From contig OZ242051.1 in NCBI GenBank assembly GCA_965205255.1, forward strand, positions 2,356,001-2,420,000: DNA of 64,000 bases, read 5' to 3'. Origin of the DNA: G965205255 sp965205255 (GTDB taxonomy: Bacteria; Pseudomonadota; Gammaproteobacteria; Pseudomonadales; Endozoicomonadaceae). A program made the position numbers and the translations under genes. The notes under the pieces are model-generated. The model ran no database searches and had not been told where the DNA came from. It was given only the letters and a program-made list of their open reading frames with translations. This document shows, one piece after another, positions 8,141 through 18,316 of the stretch (positions are counted from its first letter, which is position 1; the number at the start of each line of letters is the position of its first letter).

Positions 8141-10438
8141 GTGTCAACAAAAATAAACATGCCAGGCTTTATACCTTCACTTATAACATTTGGAGCCATT
8201 ATTGTTGTCATCAGTTATGGCTTGTTTGTGCTTAAAACCAATCTTCAAAGCCTATTGCTGGTGAGTCTAATCATTGCCGCTTATAGTGCTTGGAGGATTA
8301 ACCGACAAGGATTTTTGCCCATCCGCCAAGCCATGAGTAGTGGCGTCAGCCGAGCTCTTGGAGCTGTGTATATCTTTATCCTTATTGGCGTTGTTATTGC
8401 ATCGTTTATTCAAAGTGGTACGGTTGCCACATTGATTTACTACGGCCTTGAAGTCATATCTCCCGCCGCTTTTCTGCCAGCAGGGTTGATCTTATGTAGC
8501 CTTATGTCCTTGGCAACAGGAACTAGCTGGGGAACGGCTGGCACCGCAGGTATCATCCTGATTGGCATGGGAAGCTCTATGGGTATACCGTTACCGGTGG
8601 TGGCGGGCATGGTGGTATCAGGCGCTACTTTCGGAGATAAAATGTCGCCGGTTTCTGACACGACAAACCTTGCCGCTATGTCCGCTGGTGTTGATCTTTA
8701 TCAACACATTAAAAGCCTTATGTATACAACCATGCCAACTTACGTTATCACACTGGTTCTGTTTACTTTCATAGGTTTTCACTATTCGGAAAACCGATTA
8801 CCATTAGAATCTGTTCATCAGATGATGGAGGGACTCTCAAGTGCGTACCACATCGGCATAGTTTCACTGATACCCATGATAGTAATGATTGTATTAAGCG
8901 TTAGTAGGGTGTCACCCGAGCCGGCCATGATTTTTTCATCGATCAGTGCTGTATTAATCGCAGTATTTCAGCAGGGTGAGTCTTTTTCTGTTGTCATGAA
9001 TTCATTACTGCTAGGACATGCAAACGACACACATATTCCAACACTTAATAAGTTGTTAATGAGCGGTGGAATTTCTTCTATGATGCCAACGCTTTCGATT
9101 ACTCTGCTCACGCTGACATTAGGTGGTATTTTACATAAATTTGGATTTCTTCATGTCTTAATGTCAACCGTTTTGAAAAGGGTTAAACGCGCCTTCTCAC
9201 TAGTATTGACAACACTAATTACCTGTTTTCTCGGCAATGTGACGATGGGAGAAGCTTACATGTCGATTCTTCTTGGTGGTCAGATTTTTCGGGAAGCTTA
9301 CGAAAAAAATGATGTCGATGGTATTGTGCTTTCCAGATCATTAGAAGAAGGCGCTACTCTGACCACCACTTTGATACCTTGGGCAACCGGAGGACTTTTC
9401 TTTGCAGCAACACTTCAGGTTCCGGTCACAAGTTATGCTCCTTGGGCACTGCTTAACTGGATAAACCCAATTGTTTCTCTACTTTTTGCTTTCTTTGGTA
9501 TTGCCATTTGGTATAACTCCAAAAGGAAAACATCAGCCAAAGAGTACACTAATAATAATCAAATAGTAACGCAACAGAAAATAACAAACTCTATCGCAGA
9601 GCAACCCACTTACCCTGCATCAAATAGCGATACTTTATCTACAATTAGAAACCTTCCGAAACATTTATTAAACCATATTTCCGAGCTTATCATGAACAGG
9701 CAAGGTTCAACTCCGGAAGCGTTTATGGTCACCGAAGATATTAAGGGTATTATCTCTCCAGGTAAAAGCTATCAGCTCCAAGAAGGTTTTTTACTAGAAA
9801 CACCTGCAAAACCCATGTCAAAAATGCCTCAACCTGAAAAACCTTTACATATAAGGATGACTGGATTCTGGTCTGATAAAATGGTCTCTGAATGTGAAGA
9901 AAACAATATTTTTGGTAAAAACGGCCGCCATTTTTTTTCTAGCACTCAACAAAATATGATGATCCCAACTGTGCAGGCAACAGCGCAAAGTCTTGCATTT
10001 TACGGCTGTCGTCTGATAACAAAAGGCGAAAGTATATTTTGTGAAGGCGATAGTGATTTGCCTGTTACCATTATTAATACCGGAAAAGATTACCATAAAC
10101 ATTATCTGTGCAATTCAGCATTTGTTGGAGAATCCTGTCTGGAAACCCATAACCAACCTCATTTGTATATGCCATTAACTGAAGAGGCTGGCGGATATCT
10201 TCTTCTGGGAATCAGGAAAGATTCAAACCAGCTACTACTGTCAGCATTTAAAATCCCTTATGGTTATGCTGTTTACATGGCTCCGTGGACTATCCATAGC
10301 CGTGCACACCTAATCGGGCGTTACCTTACTATATGCTCAATAGAAAATAGCTTTTCAACGATTGCCCTGCAAAAAAACAATGGTGAACATGCAACTCTTG
10401 AGCTTGATGACACTTTACTAAACTTCAGCTCGATATGA
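8141..10438 (+). CDS. NhaC-like Na+/H+ antiporter fused to a soluble C-terminal domain
   Basis: The first ~465 residues form a polytopic membrane protein of the NhaC antiporter type: about 11 helices, with conserved-looking TGTSWGTAGTAG and SGATFGDKMSPVSDTTN and a matching second half (GNVTMGEAYMS, LEEGATLTTTLIPWATGG). It should exchange Na+ for H+ across the inner membrane. After a linker, ~300 residues form a soluble domain I do not recognise; its last part (GYAVYMAPWTIHSR) recalls a cupin strand. Typical NhaC proteins lack this. The GTG at 8141 is preferred over the earlier TTG at 8099 because GAGGAGA lies 6-9 bp before it. The last codons and the TGA lie inside an IS982-type terminal sequence, so the natural C-terminus may have been replaced. 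Confidence 0.8.
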   Translation: MSTKINMPGFIPSLITFGAIIVVISYGLFVLKTNLQSLLLVSLIIAAYSAWRINRQGFLPIRQAMSSGVSRALGAVYIFILIGVVIASFIQSGTVATLIYYGLEVISPAAFLPAGLILCSLMSLATGTSWGTAGTAGIILIGMGSSMGIPLPVVAGMVVSGATFGDKMSPVSDTTNLAAMSAGVDLYQHIKSLMYTTMPTYVITLVLFTFIGFHYSENRLPLESVHQMMEGLSSAYHIGIVSLIPMIVMIVLSVSRVSPEPAMIFSSISAVLIAVFQQGESFSVVMNSLLLGHANDTHIPTLNKLLMSGGISSMMPTLSITLLTLTLGGILHKFGFLHVLMSTVLKRVKRAFSLVLTTLITCFLGNVTMGEAYMSILLGGQIFREAYEKNDVDGIVLSRSLEEGATLTTTLIPWATGGLFFAATLQVPVTSYAPWALLNWINPIVSLLFAFFGIAIWYNSKRKTSAKEYTNNNQIVTQQKITNSIAEQPTYPASNSDTLSTIRNLPKHLLNHISELIMNRQGSTPEAFMVTEDIKGIISPGKSYQLQEGFLLETPAKPMSKMPQPEKPLHIRMTGFWSDKMVSECEENNIFGKNGRHFFSSTQQNMMIPTVQATAQSLAFYGCRLITKGESIFCEGDSDLPVTIINTGKDYHKHYLCNSAFVGESCLETHNQPHLYMPLTEEAGGYLLLGIRKDSNQLLLSAFKIPYGYAVYMAPWTIHSRAHLIGRYLTICSIENSFSTIALQKNNGEHATLELDDTLLNFSSI

Positions 10439-10717
10439 CTAGATAGAGACTAAACCCGTGTATTGGATATTCAGTGAGGGTTTTTTCTCTCTGTAGGTAT
10501 AAGCAATTAGACCACAGATTAGGTTGACCATGACATTAGCTTTGGATCGATGCCTAGAATGCTTAATCTGACAAATGTTTTAAGCTGATCATTAATGGTT
10601 TCAATAATAGAGCGCCCTTTGAGTAGCAGCTTATCAAACAGTGTTATCAGTTTGGGTTTCATATTTTTCTTATGCGGGGTGATAAGTTCAACCCTGTTCT
10701 TATCAATTAGTAATTCG
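10424..10717. mobile_element. IS982-family remnant
   Basis: This sequence tracks the outer ~290 bp of the more complete IS982 copy at 44071-44945 (shared stretches include ACTAGATAGAGACTAAA, ATGCCTAGAATGCTTAATCTG and TTATCAAA-AGT-TTATCAGTTTGGG). The terminal repeat is diverged (ACTTCAGCTCGATAT against ACCTCAGTTTGATAT) and overlaps the end of the antiporter gene. The element is cut off by an IS6-type end at 10718. No intact transposase remains. Confidence 0.75.
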
Positions 10718-10840
10718 GGTTCTGTTGCAAACTTGACCGCAAGCTAAATAGCTTCCCTCCTTCAGACGCAATTATCCTGCCAGTGCATAAAACTGCTCAA
10801 AGGCAGGGCGATCACTTCCATCACAATGCTGAAAAAAGGT
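10718..10840. mobile_element. IS6-family end fragment
   Basis: It begins with the IS6/IS26-like terminal repeat GGTTCTGTTGCAAA and follows the copy at 18468 for about 120 bp (shared CTTCCCTCCTTCAGACGCAA, TCCTGCCAGTGCATAAAACT), then ends without a transposase. It sits inside the IS982 remnant, so it arrived later or recombined into it. Confidence 0.75.
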
Positions 10841-10951
10841 AAGCAATGACTATGGTTTATATATTTTTGTTACATTTTATAAGCAGATAATTATTAAATT
10901 AATTAGCAAGGAAGCTAAAGAATAATAAAACTACTACTTGGTGTAACTACA

Positions 10952-11944
10952 TTGTTAGGCAGCATAAACTTTGCATCAGCTGGTATTATTTATGATATGG
11001 AGCTAAGCGAACCGATTGTCACGGAAACAATTGCAGGTGGTTCTGGAATTATTGCTCATGGTCGTAAATATCATGTAGTCAGTGATGCTATGCCTTGGTT
11101 GTTTAGATTAAACAAAAAACTAGATATTGAGGATAAAGTTTCATTACTTAATACCAGAAAGTTAGACATGATAAAGGGTGTAATGACTGGATCGATAAAA
11201 CCTGATTATGAAGCACTTTCCAAAGTGAAGTATATGGACAGGGACTGGGCTATTGTTTTAGGCTCAGGTGGGAAGTCAACACTTAGGGAACGAGGCCATA
11301 TGGTGCAATTATTGGGAGAGGGTATTTATTCACGATCGATAACAAGTTTATATGACCAGTTAAAGCAAGCGGCTGGTTTTTGTAAAAAACAGCGTCTTAA
11401 TGTTGAGGGTTTAATCACCACGGGTGAGTATGCTTATATATTTCATCGGGGAAATTTTACCGGTAAGAGCTTTATTTTTAAACTAAAAGAAATAGATTTG
11501 ATTCGTTACATGGCGAAGGAAAAAAATAGAATCAATTTTATTCAGGTTGCTGAAGTGATTTTACCTTCCATTGATGGTACGCAGGCTGCCTTATCAGGTG
11601 GAGATTTTTCATCTAAAAATAAGGCAATTATTTTTACGGCATCAGTAGAGTCTGATAAAGGGGAGAATTCTGGAGAAACTGTAGGTAGTTTCATAGGTGT
11701 ATTACCTATAGCATACTTTACCCCCAGCGAAACCATTGACTTGAGAGCATTGAGCCAGCGAATAGAGAACAATGGTTACCCCATAGTGACTAAATTAGAA
11801 TCTGCCGGAATCATTTATGATAGCGTGGGGCAGATTGATGCTGTCTTATTAAGTGATAATGATAATGATAATGATAATGATGATGCCAGTCAATTTTTCA
11901 AAACAACCTTCAAAGTCAGCGCTGTATTTGAGAAGTATTGTTGA
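10952..11944 (+). CDS. Secreted hypothetical protein, phytase-esterase-like/DUF6929 propeller type
   Basis: The ~330-residue protein carries features of the esterase-like phytase/DUF6929 propeller group: SGIIAHGRKYHVVSDAMPWL near the start, KPDYEALSKV at about 90, and IVLGSGGKSTLRERG at about 105. This resemblance is a judgement from memory and moderately sure. The first canonical start is the TTG at 10952, but that cuts a signal peptide in half. In frame upstream are ATA-ATA-AAA-CTA-CTA-CTT..., giving a full signal peptide, with AAGGAAG placed correctly before the first ATA (10922). The true ATG seems mutated to ATA, so translation may be weak or absent. Near the C-terminus, (GATAAT)n codes for an Asn-Asp run. 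A terminator hairpin follows. Confidence 0.55.
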   Translation: MLGSINFASAGIIYDMELSEPIVTETIAGGSGIIAHGRKYHVVSDAMPWLFRLNKKLDIEDKVSLLNTRKLDMIKGVMTGSIKPDYEALSKVKYMDRDWAIVLGSGGKSTLRERGHMVQLLGEGIYSRSITSLYDQLKQAAGFCKKQRLNVEGLITTGEYAYIFHRGNFTGKSFIFKLKEIDLIRYMAKEKNRINFIQVAEVILPSIDGTQAALSGGDFSSKNKAIIFTASVESDKGENSGETVGSFIGVLPIAYFTPSETIDLRALSQRIENNGYPIVTKLESAGIIYDSVGQIDAVLLSDNDNDNDNDDASQFFKTTFKVSAVFEKYC

Positions 11945-11950
11945 GTAAAA

Positions 11951-11982
11951 CCCTGTCGAAAACCGAACGATTTTAGACAGGG
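11951..11982. terminator. Stem-loop after the secreted protein gene
   Basis: CCCTGTC and GACAGGG enclose an AT-rich loop that pairs further (AAAA-CCGAACGA-TTTT). No strong T run follows. It sits between the stop codon at 11944 and the trailer end of the CRISPR array, so it could end transcripts from either side. Confidence 0.5.
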
Positions 11983-12021
11983 ATGGAGTACTTCAAAAAA
12001 CAGAGCAAAATGATAGAACAG

Positions 12022-15000
12022 TTTCTAAGCTGCCTGTGCGGCAGTGAACATAATGTAAACGTTTACTCCATTACCGAAATATTTCTAAGCTGCCTGTACG
12101 GCAGTGAATATAATGTAAACGTTTATTCCATTACCTAAATATTTCTAAGCTGCCTGTGCGGCAGTGAACATGAAACAAGACCTTTTACAAAATCAATTAG
12201 CTTTCTAAGCTGCCTGTGCGGCAGTGAACGAATCCTGAAACGGTTCCAAGCAGCAGGTGTGTTTCTAAGCTGCCTGTGCGGCAGTGAACGCGAAGTGTCC
12301 GACGGAAGTCGTTCAATGTCATTTCTAAGCTGCCTGTGCGGCAGTGAACATTATTTTGTCACCTGGCGGAGTTACAGAAACATTTCTAAGCTGCCTGTGC
12401 GGCAGTGAACAAAGCTACAGCCCTTTGTTTGCAAGGGGTTTATTTCTAAGCTGCCTGTGCGGCAGTGAACTTGTGTAGCCCGTGTTCTTTGTTGTTACTG
12501 TTTTTCTAAGCTGCCTGTGCGGCAGTGAACTAGAATAAACCCAACAGTAACAACAAAGAACATTTCTAAGCTGCCTGTGCGGCAGTGAACGTGTGTTACA
12601 TCCTGAAAGCCTTTGTTTTAAATTTCTAAGCTGCCTGTGCGGCAGTGAACACTTGCGATGATCATTGATCGACTTGCCCCGATTTCTAAGCTGCCTGTGC
12701 GGCAGTGAACAGAGCTGTAAAGCCATAATGTACAGTGATGACTTTCTAAGCTGCCTGTGCGGCAGTGAACGCTACAACTTGTTTTAGAGTGTGTTTATCA
12801 CTTTTCTAAGCTGCCTGTGCGGCAGTGAACTTGCTGTAGTAATAGTAAGTCGATCTGGTAACTTTCTAAGCTGCCTGTGCGGCAGTGAACCAAACAGTGG
12901 TGAGGTTGTTGAATATTTCAGCTTTCTAAGCTGCCTGTGCGGCAGTGAACAAATCCTCGTAGAACTCTCGTATATTAATTATTTTCTAAGCTGCCTGTGC
13001 GGCAGTGAACCTAAAAAGAAACCCAACAGCCCTTTGTTTGTATTTCTAAGCTGCCTGTGCGGCAGTGAACATTAAAAACACAAGCCACGACTATACACCG
13101 AAAGTTTCTAAGCTGCCTGTGCGGCAGTGAACTCGCTGTTTTGTATTTGTTTAAAGTGCGGTTATTTCTAAGCTGCCTGTGCGGCAGTGAACGACACGGA
13201 CAGATATTCTTGAAAAACCACCTTTTTCTAAGCTGCCTGTGCGGCAGTGAACTGATTGTCGTCCTCTGCGGGTAGTTTTCTGTCTTTCTAAGCTGCCTGT
13301 GCGGCAGTGAACTACAGCGATACTGGGACAGTATTTTTGAGCCATTTCTAAGCTGCCTGTGCGGCAGTGAACAAATAATACACGGGGTGTATATTATATT
13401 TGTCTTTTCTAAGCTGCCTGTGCGGCAGTGAACAGCTCAGCAAGAGCCAATCCATGGATTTTATCTTTCTAAGCTGCCTGTGCGGCAGTGAACATTGTAA
13501 TTAAATTAACAGTGTCGCTCTATCCTTTCTAAGCTGCCTGTGCGGCAGTGAACGAGGTAGTTAGAGGTTCTGTAATGGGTGTTGATTTCTAAGCTGCCTG
13601 TGCGGCAGTGAACAATAAAGGGCGCTTTACATTCAATTCCTTGCATTTCTAAGCTGCCTGTGCGGCAGTGAACTTTCTGAAATGCTAAAATGCTTTCCTT
13701 TTGTTTTTCTAAGCTGCCTGTGCGGCAGTGAACTGAAACAGTCAGGAGTATAGGCAGAGAATTGGTTTCTAAGCTGCCTGTGCGGCAGTGAACTGTTCAA
13801 CTATTGAGATACGGACTAGTGAGCCTTTCTAAGCTGCCTGTGCGGCAGTGAACCATACAGAGACGACCAGATAAACGATTTTGACTTTCTAAGCTGCCTG
13901 TGCGGCAGTGAACAAACAGAGAAGGAACGGGTGTCAGGGCAGCAGATTTCTAAGCTGCCTGTGCGGCAGTGAACCGAAAATTTAGAAAAAAGAAGACCTG
14001 GGAGGATTTCTAAGCTGCCTGTGCGGCAGTGAACGAAGACAGAGAGAGAAAGCCGAGGCGCTCAGATTTCTAAGCTGCCTGTGCGGCAGTGAACAATATT
14101 CAGTGAAAAAAGATATTTCACTATCATTTCTAAGCTGCCTGTGCGGCAGTGAACTTAAAGCAGTTAAAGGCGCATCTGAGGGGATGTTTTCTAAGCTGCC
14201 TGTGCGGCAGTGAACGGACAAATCCGTCCTGATCTAATTCTGTTGGATTTCTAAGCTGCCTGTGCGGCAGTGAACGTGATGACAGAGAAGATTGGAAGCC
14301 CTCTGAATTTCTAAGCTGCCTGTGCGGCAGTGAACCGTAGTCATTAGTGTAAAACCGGCATTCGATTTTTCTAAGCTGCCTGTGCGGCAGTGAACAGTAA
14401 TCTCTGTAGTACTCTTTGTATTAGTATTTTCTAAGCTGCCTGTGCGGCAGTGAACTGACGTGAAGCGCTCCCCGTATTCGCGGGGAATTTTCTAAGCTGC
14501 CTGTGCGGCAGTGAACGGGGTAAGTGCCCCAATCTTTTTATTTTTTGTTTTCTAAGCTGCCTGTGCGGCAGTGAACGAAAACAGAGGAAAAACAGTCATG
14601 GCTAAGGTTTTCTAAGCTGCCTGTGCGGCAGTGAACCCGGACGAGGAAGCACGAAGGCGGGAGATGCTTTTCTAAGCTGCCTGTGCGGCAGTGAACTAGG
14701 TTCTATTGATAGTTCTATTGATGGTTCTGTTTCTAAGCTGCCTGTGCGGCAGTGAACTCAGCTAAAACCACATACTGTCACGCTGATAGTTTCTAAGCTG
14801 CCTGTGCGGCAGTGAACAATCTTCATCTTTTTCCATTACTGCGGGCGTTTTTCTAAGCTGCCTGTGCGGCAGTGAACATGTGACGTGGCAGAGAGTATGG
14901 ATATTGAAACTTTCTAAGCTGCCTGTGCGGCAGTGAACGTATGAATCTGCTTGGTGACCTGAACGTAATCTTTCTAAGCTGCCTGTGCGGCAGTGAACAT

Positions 15001-18000
15001 ATTTTAAGTAGTCCTCATCGCATGAGGACTTTTCTAAGCTGCCTGTGCGGCAGTGAACTAGTGAAATTTTTCGGTATAACTACAGATTCATTTCTAAGCT
15101 GCCTGTGCGGCAGTGAACAACTGTCCAAACTGTCCAAACTGTCCAAAACAGTTTCTAAGCTGCCTGTGCGGCAGTGAACATACTATGTAAAATTCCTGAC
15201 AAGCCGAGTGATTTCTAAGCTGCCTGTGCGGCAGTGAACATATTTAGACAGAGAAGTCCATCCGTTGGCCCTTTCTAAGCTGCCTGTGCGGCAGTGAACG
15301 AGAAGCAGCGACGTGGATGCCATGCACGTCATTTCTAAGCTGCCTGTGCGGCAGTGAACAACAATATTAATTATCAAAAATTTAAGCATTTATTTCTAAG
15401 CTGCCTGTGCGGCAGTGAACACCCGACTCCGTAATTTTCGGTAGGTCTATCATTTCTAAGCTGCCTGTGCGGCAGTGAACATAGAACTGGATGCCTTTGT
15501 TTTCATAGCGCATTTCTAAGCTGCCTGTGCGGCAGTGAACGATACCCGTTATCCCTAATCCGACTGATCTTTTTTCTAAGCTGCCTGTGCGGCAGTGAAC
15601 TCATTGCAGTCATAAATCAAAAAGGAGGCGTGTTTCTAAGCTGCCTGTGCGGCAGTGAACTCTATAGGTACTGGTAGATTTTTTGGAAATATGTTTCTAA
15701 GCTGCCTGTGCGGCAGTGAACTTTTGATAAAAGACGGTAGCATGAATCTTCTTTTTCTAAGCTGCCTGTGCGGCAGTGAACAAACTAATGCAATAATGCT
15801 TTTCGGAAAACTGGTTTCTAAGCTGCCTGTGCGGCAGTGAACGCAACTTGCGATTCTGGTAGCGCTTCTACTGATTTCTAAGCTGCCTGTGCGGCAGTGA
15901 ACGTTTCTGAACGCTATTAATCCCGCCTTGCGTATTTCTAAGCTGCCTGTGCGGCAGTGAACTTATTGCTGACACGTTTAGAATTGTATTGAGTTTTCTA
16001 AGCTGCCTGTGCGGCAGTGAACTCTCAGTCGCTCAGCTCCGGCTATCTCCTCCGGTTTCTAAGCTGCCTGTGCGGCAGTGAACTCCCGAGACGCCCACAA
16101 CTATAGCCGGAAATTTTTCTAAGCTGCCTGTGCGGCAGTGAACATAGCACTTTAAAAGAATATCAGAATGTAATATTTCTAAGCTGCCTGTGCGGCAGTG
16201 AACTCAATCGGGTAAAGATTGGTCGGAGTATTTATTTTCTAAGCTGCCTGTGCGGCAGTGAACTTCTTTTGCAGGGTGTCATGCGCCCTACGATTTTTCT
16301 AAGCTGCCTGTGCGGCAGTGAACGAACAGAGATTCTGTCTTCATTTGAAAAAAATTTTCTAAGCTGCCTGTGCGGCAGTGAACTTATAGGTAATATATAT
16401 ATTATTGGACAGTTTTTTCTAAGCTGCCTGTGCGGCAGTGAACTTACGCAATAGAAAAAACTAAGGACATCATAATTTCTAAGCTGCCTGTGCGGCAGTG
16501 AACTTTCAACAAAACCACCTAGCCACGGCACATTATTTCTAAGCTGCCTGTGCGGCAGTGAACCATCTTTAAAGTTCGGTAGCTTGACTATAAACTTTCT
16601 AAGCTGCCTGTGCGGCAGTGAACGAGCCGTTTTCCAATGCTGCTCTTTTCTCAAGCTTTCTAAGCTGCCTGTGCGGCAGTGAACAAGTGGTTTAGATGAC
16701 AGGTCGAACAGCGTAGTTTCTAAGCTGCCTGTGCGGCAGTGAACAAAGAACCTATAGCACCAGAGCGCTCACAACTTTTTCTAAGCTGCCTGTGCGGCAG
16801 TGAACATAAAAACAGCTGTTTTTGGCGCAAGTGGGTGTTTTCTAAGCTGCCTGTGCGGCAGTGAACTTATCAAATCAATTAATCATACAAAGCAACAATT
16901 TCTAAGCTGCCTGTGCGGCAGTGAACGTGTATAGTTTCGATCTGTATTTATTTTATTGGTTTCTAAGCTGCCTGTGCGGCAGTGAACAATCAGGCGCGAC
17001 CTGAACGCGTTCAAATTTTTTTCTAAGCTGCCTGTGCGGCAGTGAACAAACAAAAGCATCGGAATCGCTAATGTCGTTCTTTCTAAGCTGCCTGTGCGGC
17101 AGTGAACATTAGTCACGCTTCGAGACGATAGTATGATAATTTCTAAGCTGCCTGTGCGGCAGTGAACATAAAAAATATTGACGGGTAAGTCAGTTGTTCA
17201 TTTCTAAGCTGCCTGTGCGGCAGTGAACTTTCAAAGCCAACCAACCTGAAAAAAACCGAGTTTCTAAGCTGCCTGTGCGGCAGTGAACGCACAACTTTTT
17301 TTTCTGCTCCAATTTTAGACTTTCTAAGCTGCCTGTGCGGCAGTGAACTGATACCTGCCACGATAAAATCTTTAGATGTTTTTCTAAGCTGCCTGTGCGG
17401 CAGTGAACTCGTCAAAATTGAAATGATATTTTGATTTAGGCTTTCTAAGCTGCCTGTGCGGCAGTGAACGGTGTATATATGGGTGCGACAAAAAAATAAT
17501 GTTTCTAAGCTGCCTGTGCGGCAGTGAACCTTTTTTAGCTCCTCTGCTAAATCGTCTAGTTTTTCTAAGCTGCCTGTGCGGCAGTGAACTAGGCAGGTAG
17601 GAAAGTACGTGGGGCTAGACGTTTTCTAAGCTGCCTGTGCGGCAGTGAACAGAACCTATACGCACCAGAGCGCGCGAAACTTTTTCTAAGCTGCCTGTGC
17701 GGCAGTGAACCTTTTTTAGCTCCTCTGCTAAATCGTCTAGTTTTTCTAAGCTGCCTGTGCGGCAGTGAACGCTATCGACGGATACGTTTGAGTCTATCGA
17801 AATTTCTAAGCTGCCTGTGCGGCAGTGAACGGCCGGTTCATCTGTTACCCCAAGCCCAGTAATTTCTAAGCTGCCTGTGCGGCAGTGAACTCGATGTCTC
17901 CATTTTTGACAATTTAGACATCTTTCTAAGCTGCCTGTGCGGCAGTGAACGTACAGCGCTAGATAAATTAATGTTTTCGATTTTTCTAAGCTGCCTGTGC

Positions 18001-18316
18001 GGCAGTGAACAGAAATTATTTTTTTATAAGCTGCGTCTATGTTTTCTAAGCTGCCTGTGCGGCAGTGAACAACAGTATTGATAAACTTTCTGAGCCGGTA
18101 AATTTCTAAGCTGCCTGTGCGGCAGTGAACGATTCTCTAATCGATGCACATCAGTGGGCAATTTTCTAAGCTGCCTGTGCGGCAGTGTGAACGTTTCTAA
18201 GCTGCCTGTGCGGCAGTGAACTAATCGATGTATTAACGTTCAGAATATTTCTAAGCTGCCTGTGCGGCAGTGGGCAAAGTATAAGCATTTTCTAAGCTGC
18301 CTGTGCGGCAGTGAAC
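12022..18316 (-). CRISPR. Type I-F CRISPR array, about 106 repeats
   Basis: A 28-bp repeat recurs about every 60 bp. On the transcribed (minus) strand it starts GTTCACTGCCGCACAGGCAG and ends CTTAGAAA, i.e. the type I-F (Csy/Ypest) repeat with the CTGCC/GGCAG stem cut by Cas6f. There are 103 regularly spaced repeats (starts 12022 to 18163), plus three more at the right end after abnormal intervals of 1, 26 and 13 nt. Spacers are 32 nt, with about one in five 33 nt (net drift of 21 nt over 102 units). Orientation: the leader lies at the high-coordinate end, and the degenerate second repeat (two changes) marks the old trailer end on the left. No cas1, cas2-3 or csy gene lies within the window, so processing and interference would need cas genes elsewhere. 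Spacer content shows duplicates and related pairs (see findings). Confidence 0.98.

Noticed and set aside
13982..14520. Hairpin-forming spacers such as the one with CCCCG-TATTCG-CGGGG
   Set aside because: Spacer-internal palindromes are expected from phage terminators or chance and need not reflect function in the array.
12415..17415. Many open frames within 12-18 kb encoding repeats such as FLSCLCGSE, SLPHRQLRN and VHCRTGSLE
   Set aside because: They are translations of the CRISPR repeat in three frames; spacing and lack of start signals show they are not genes.
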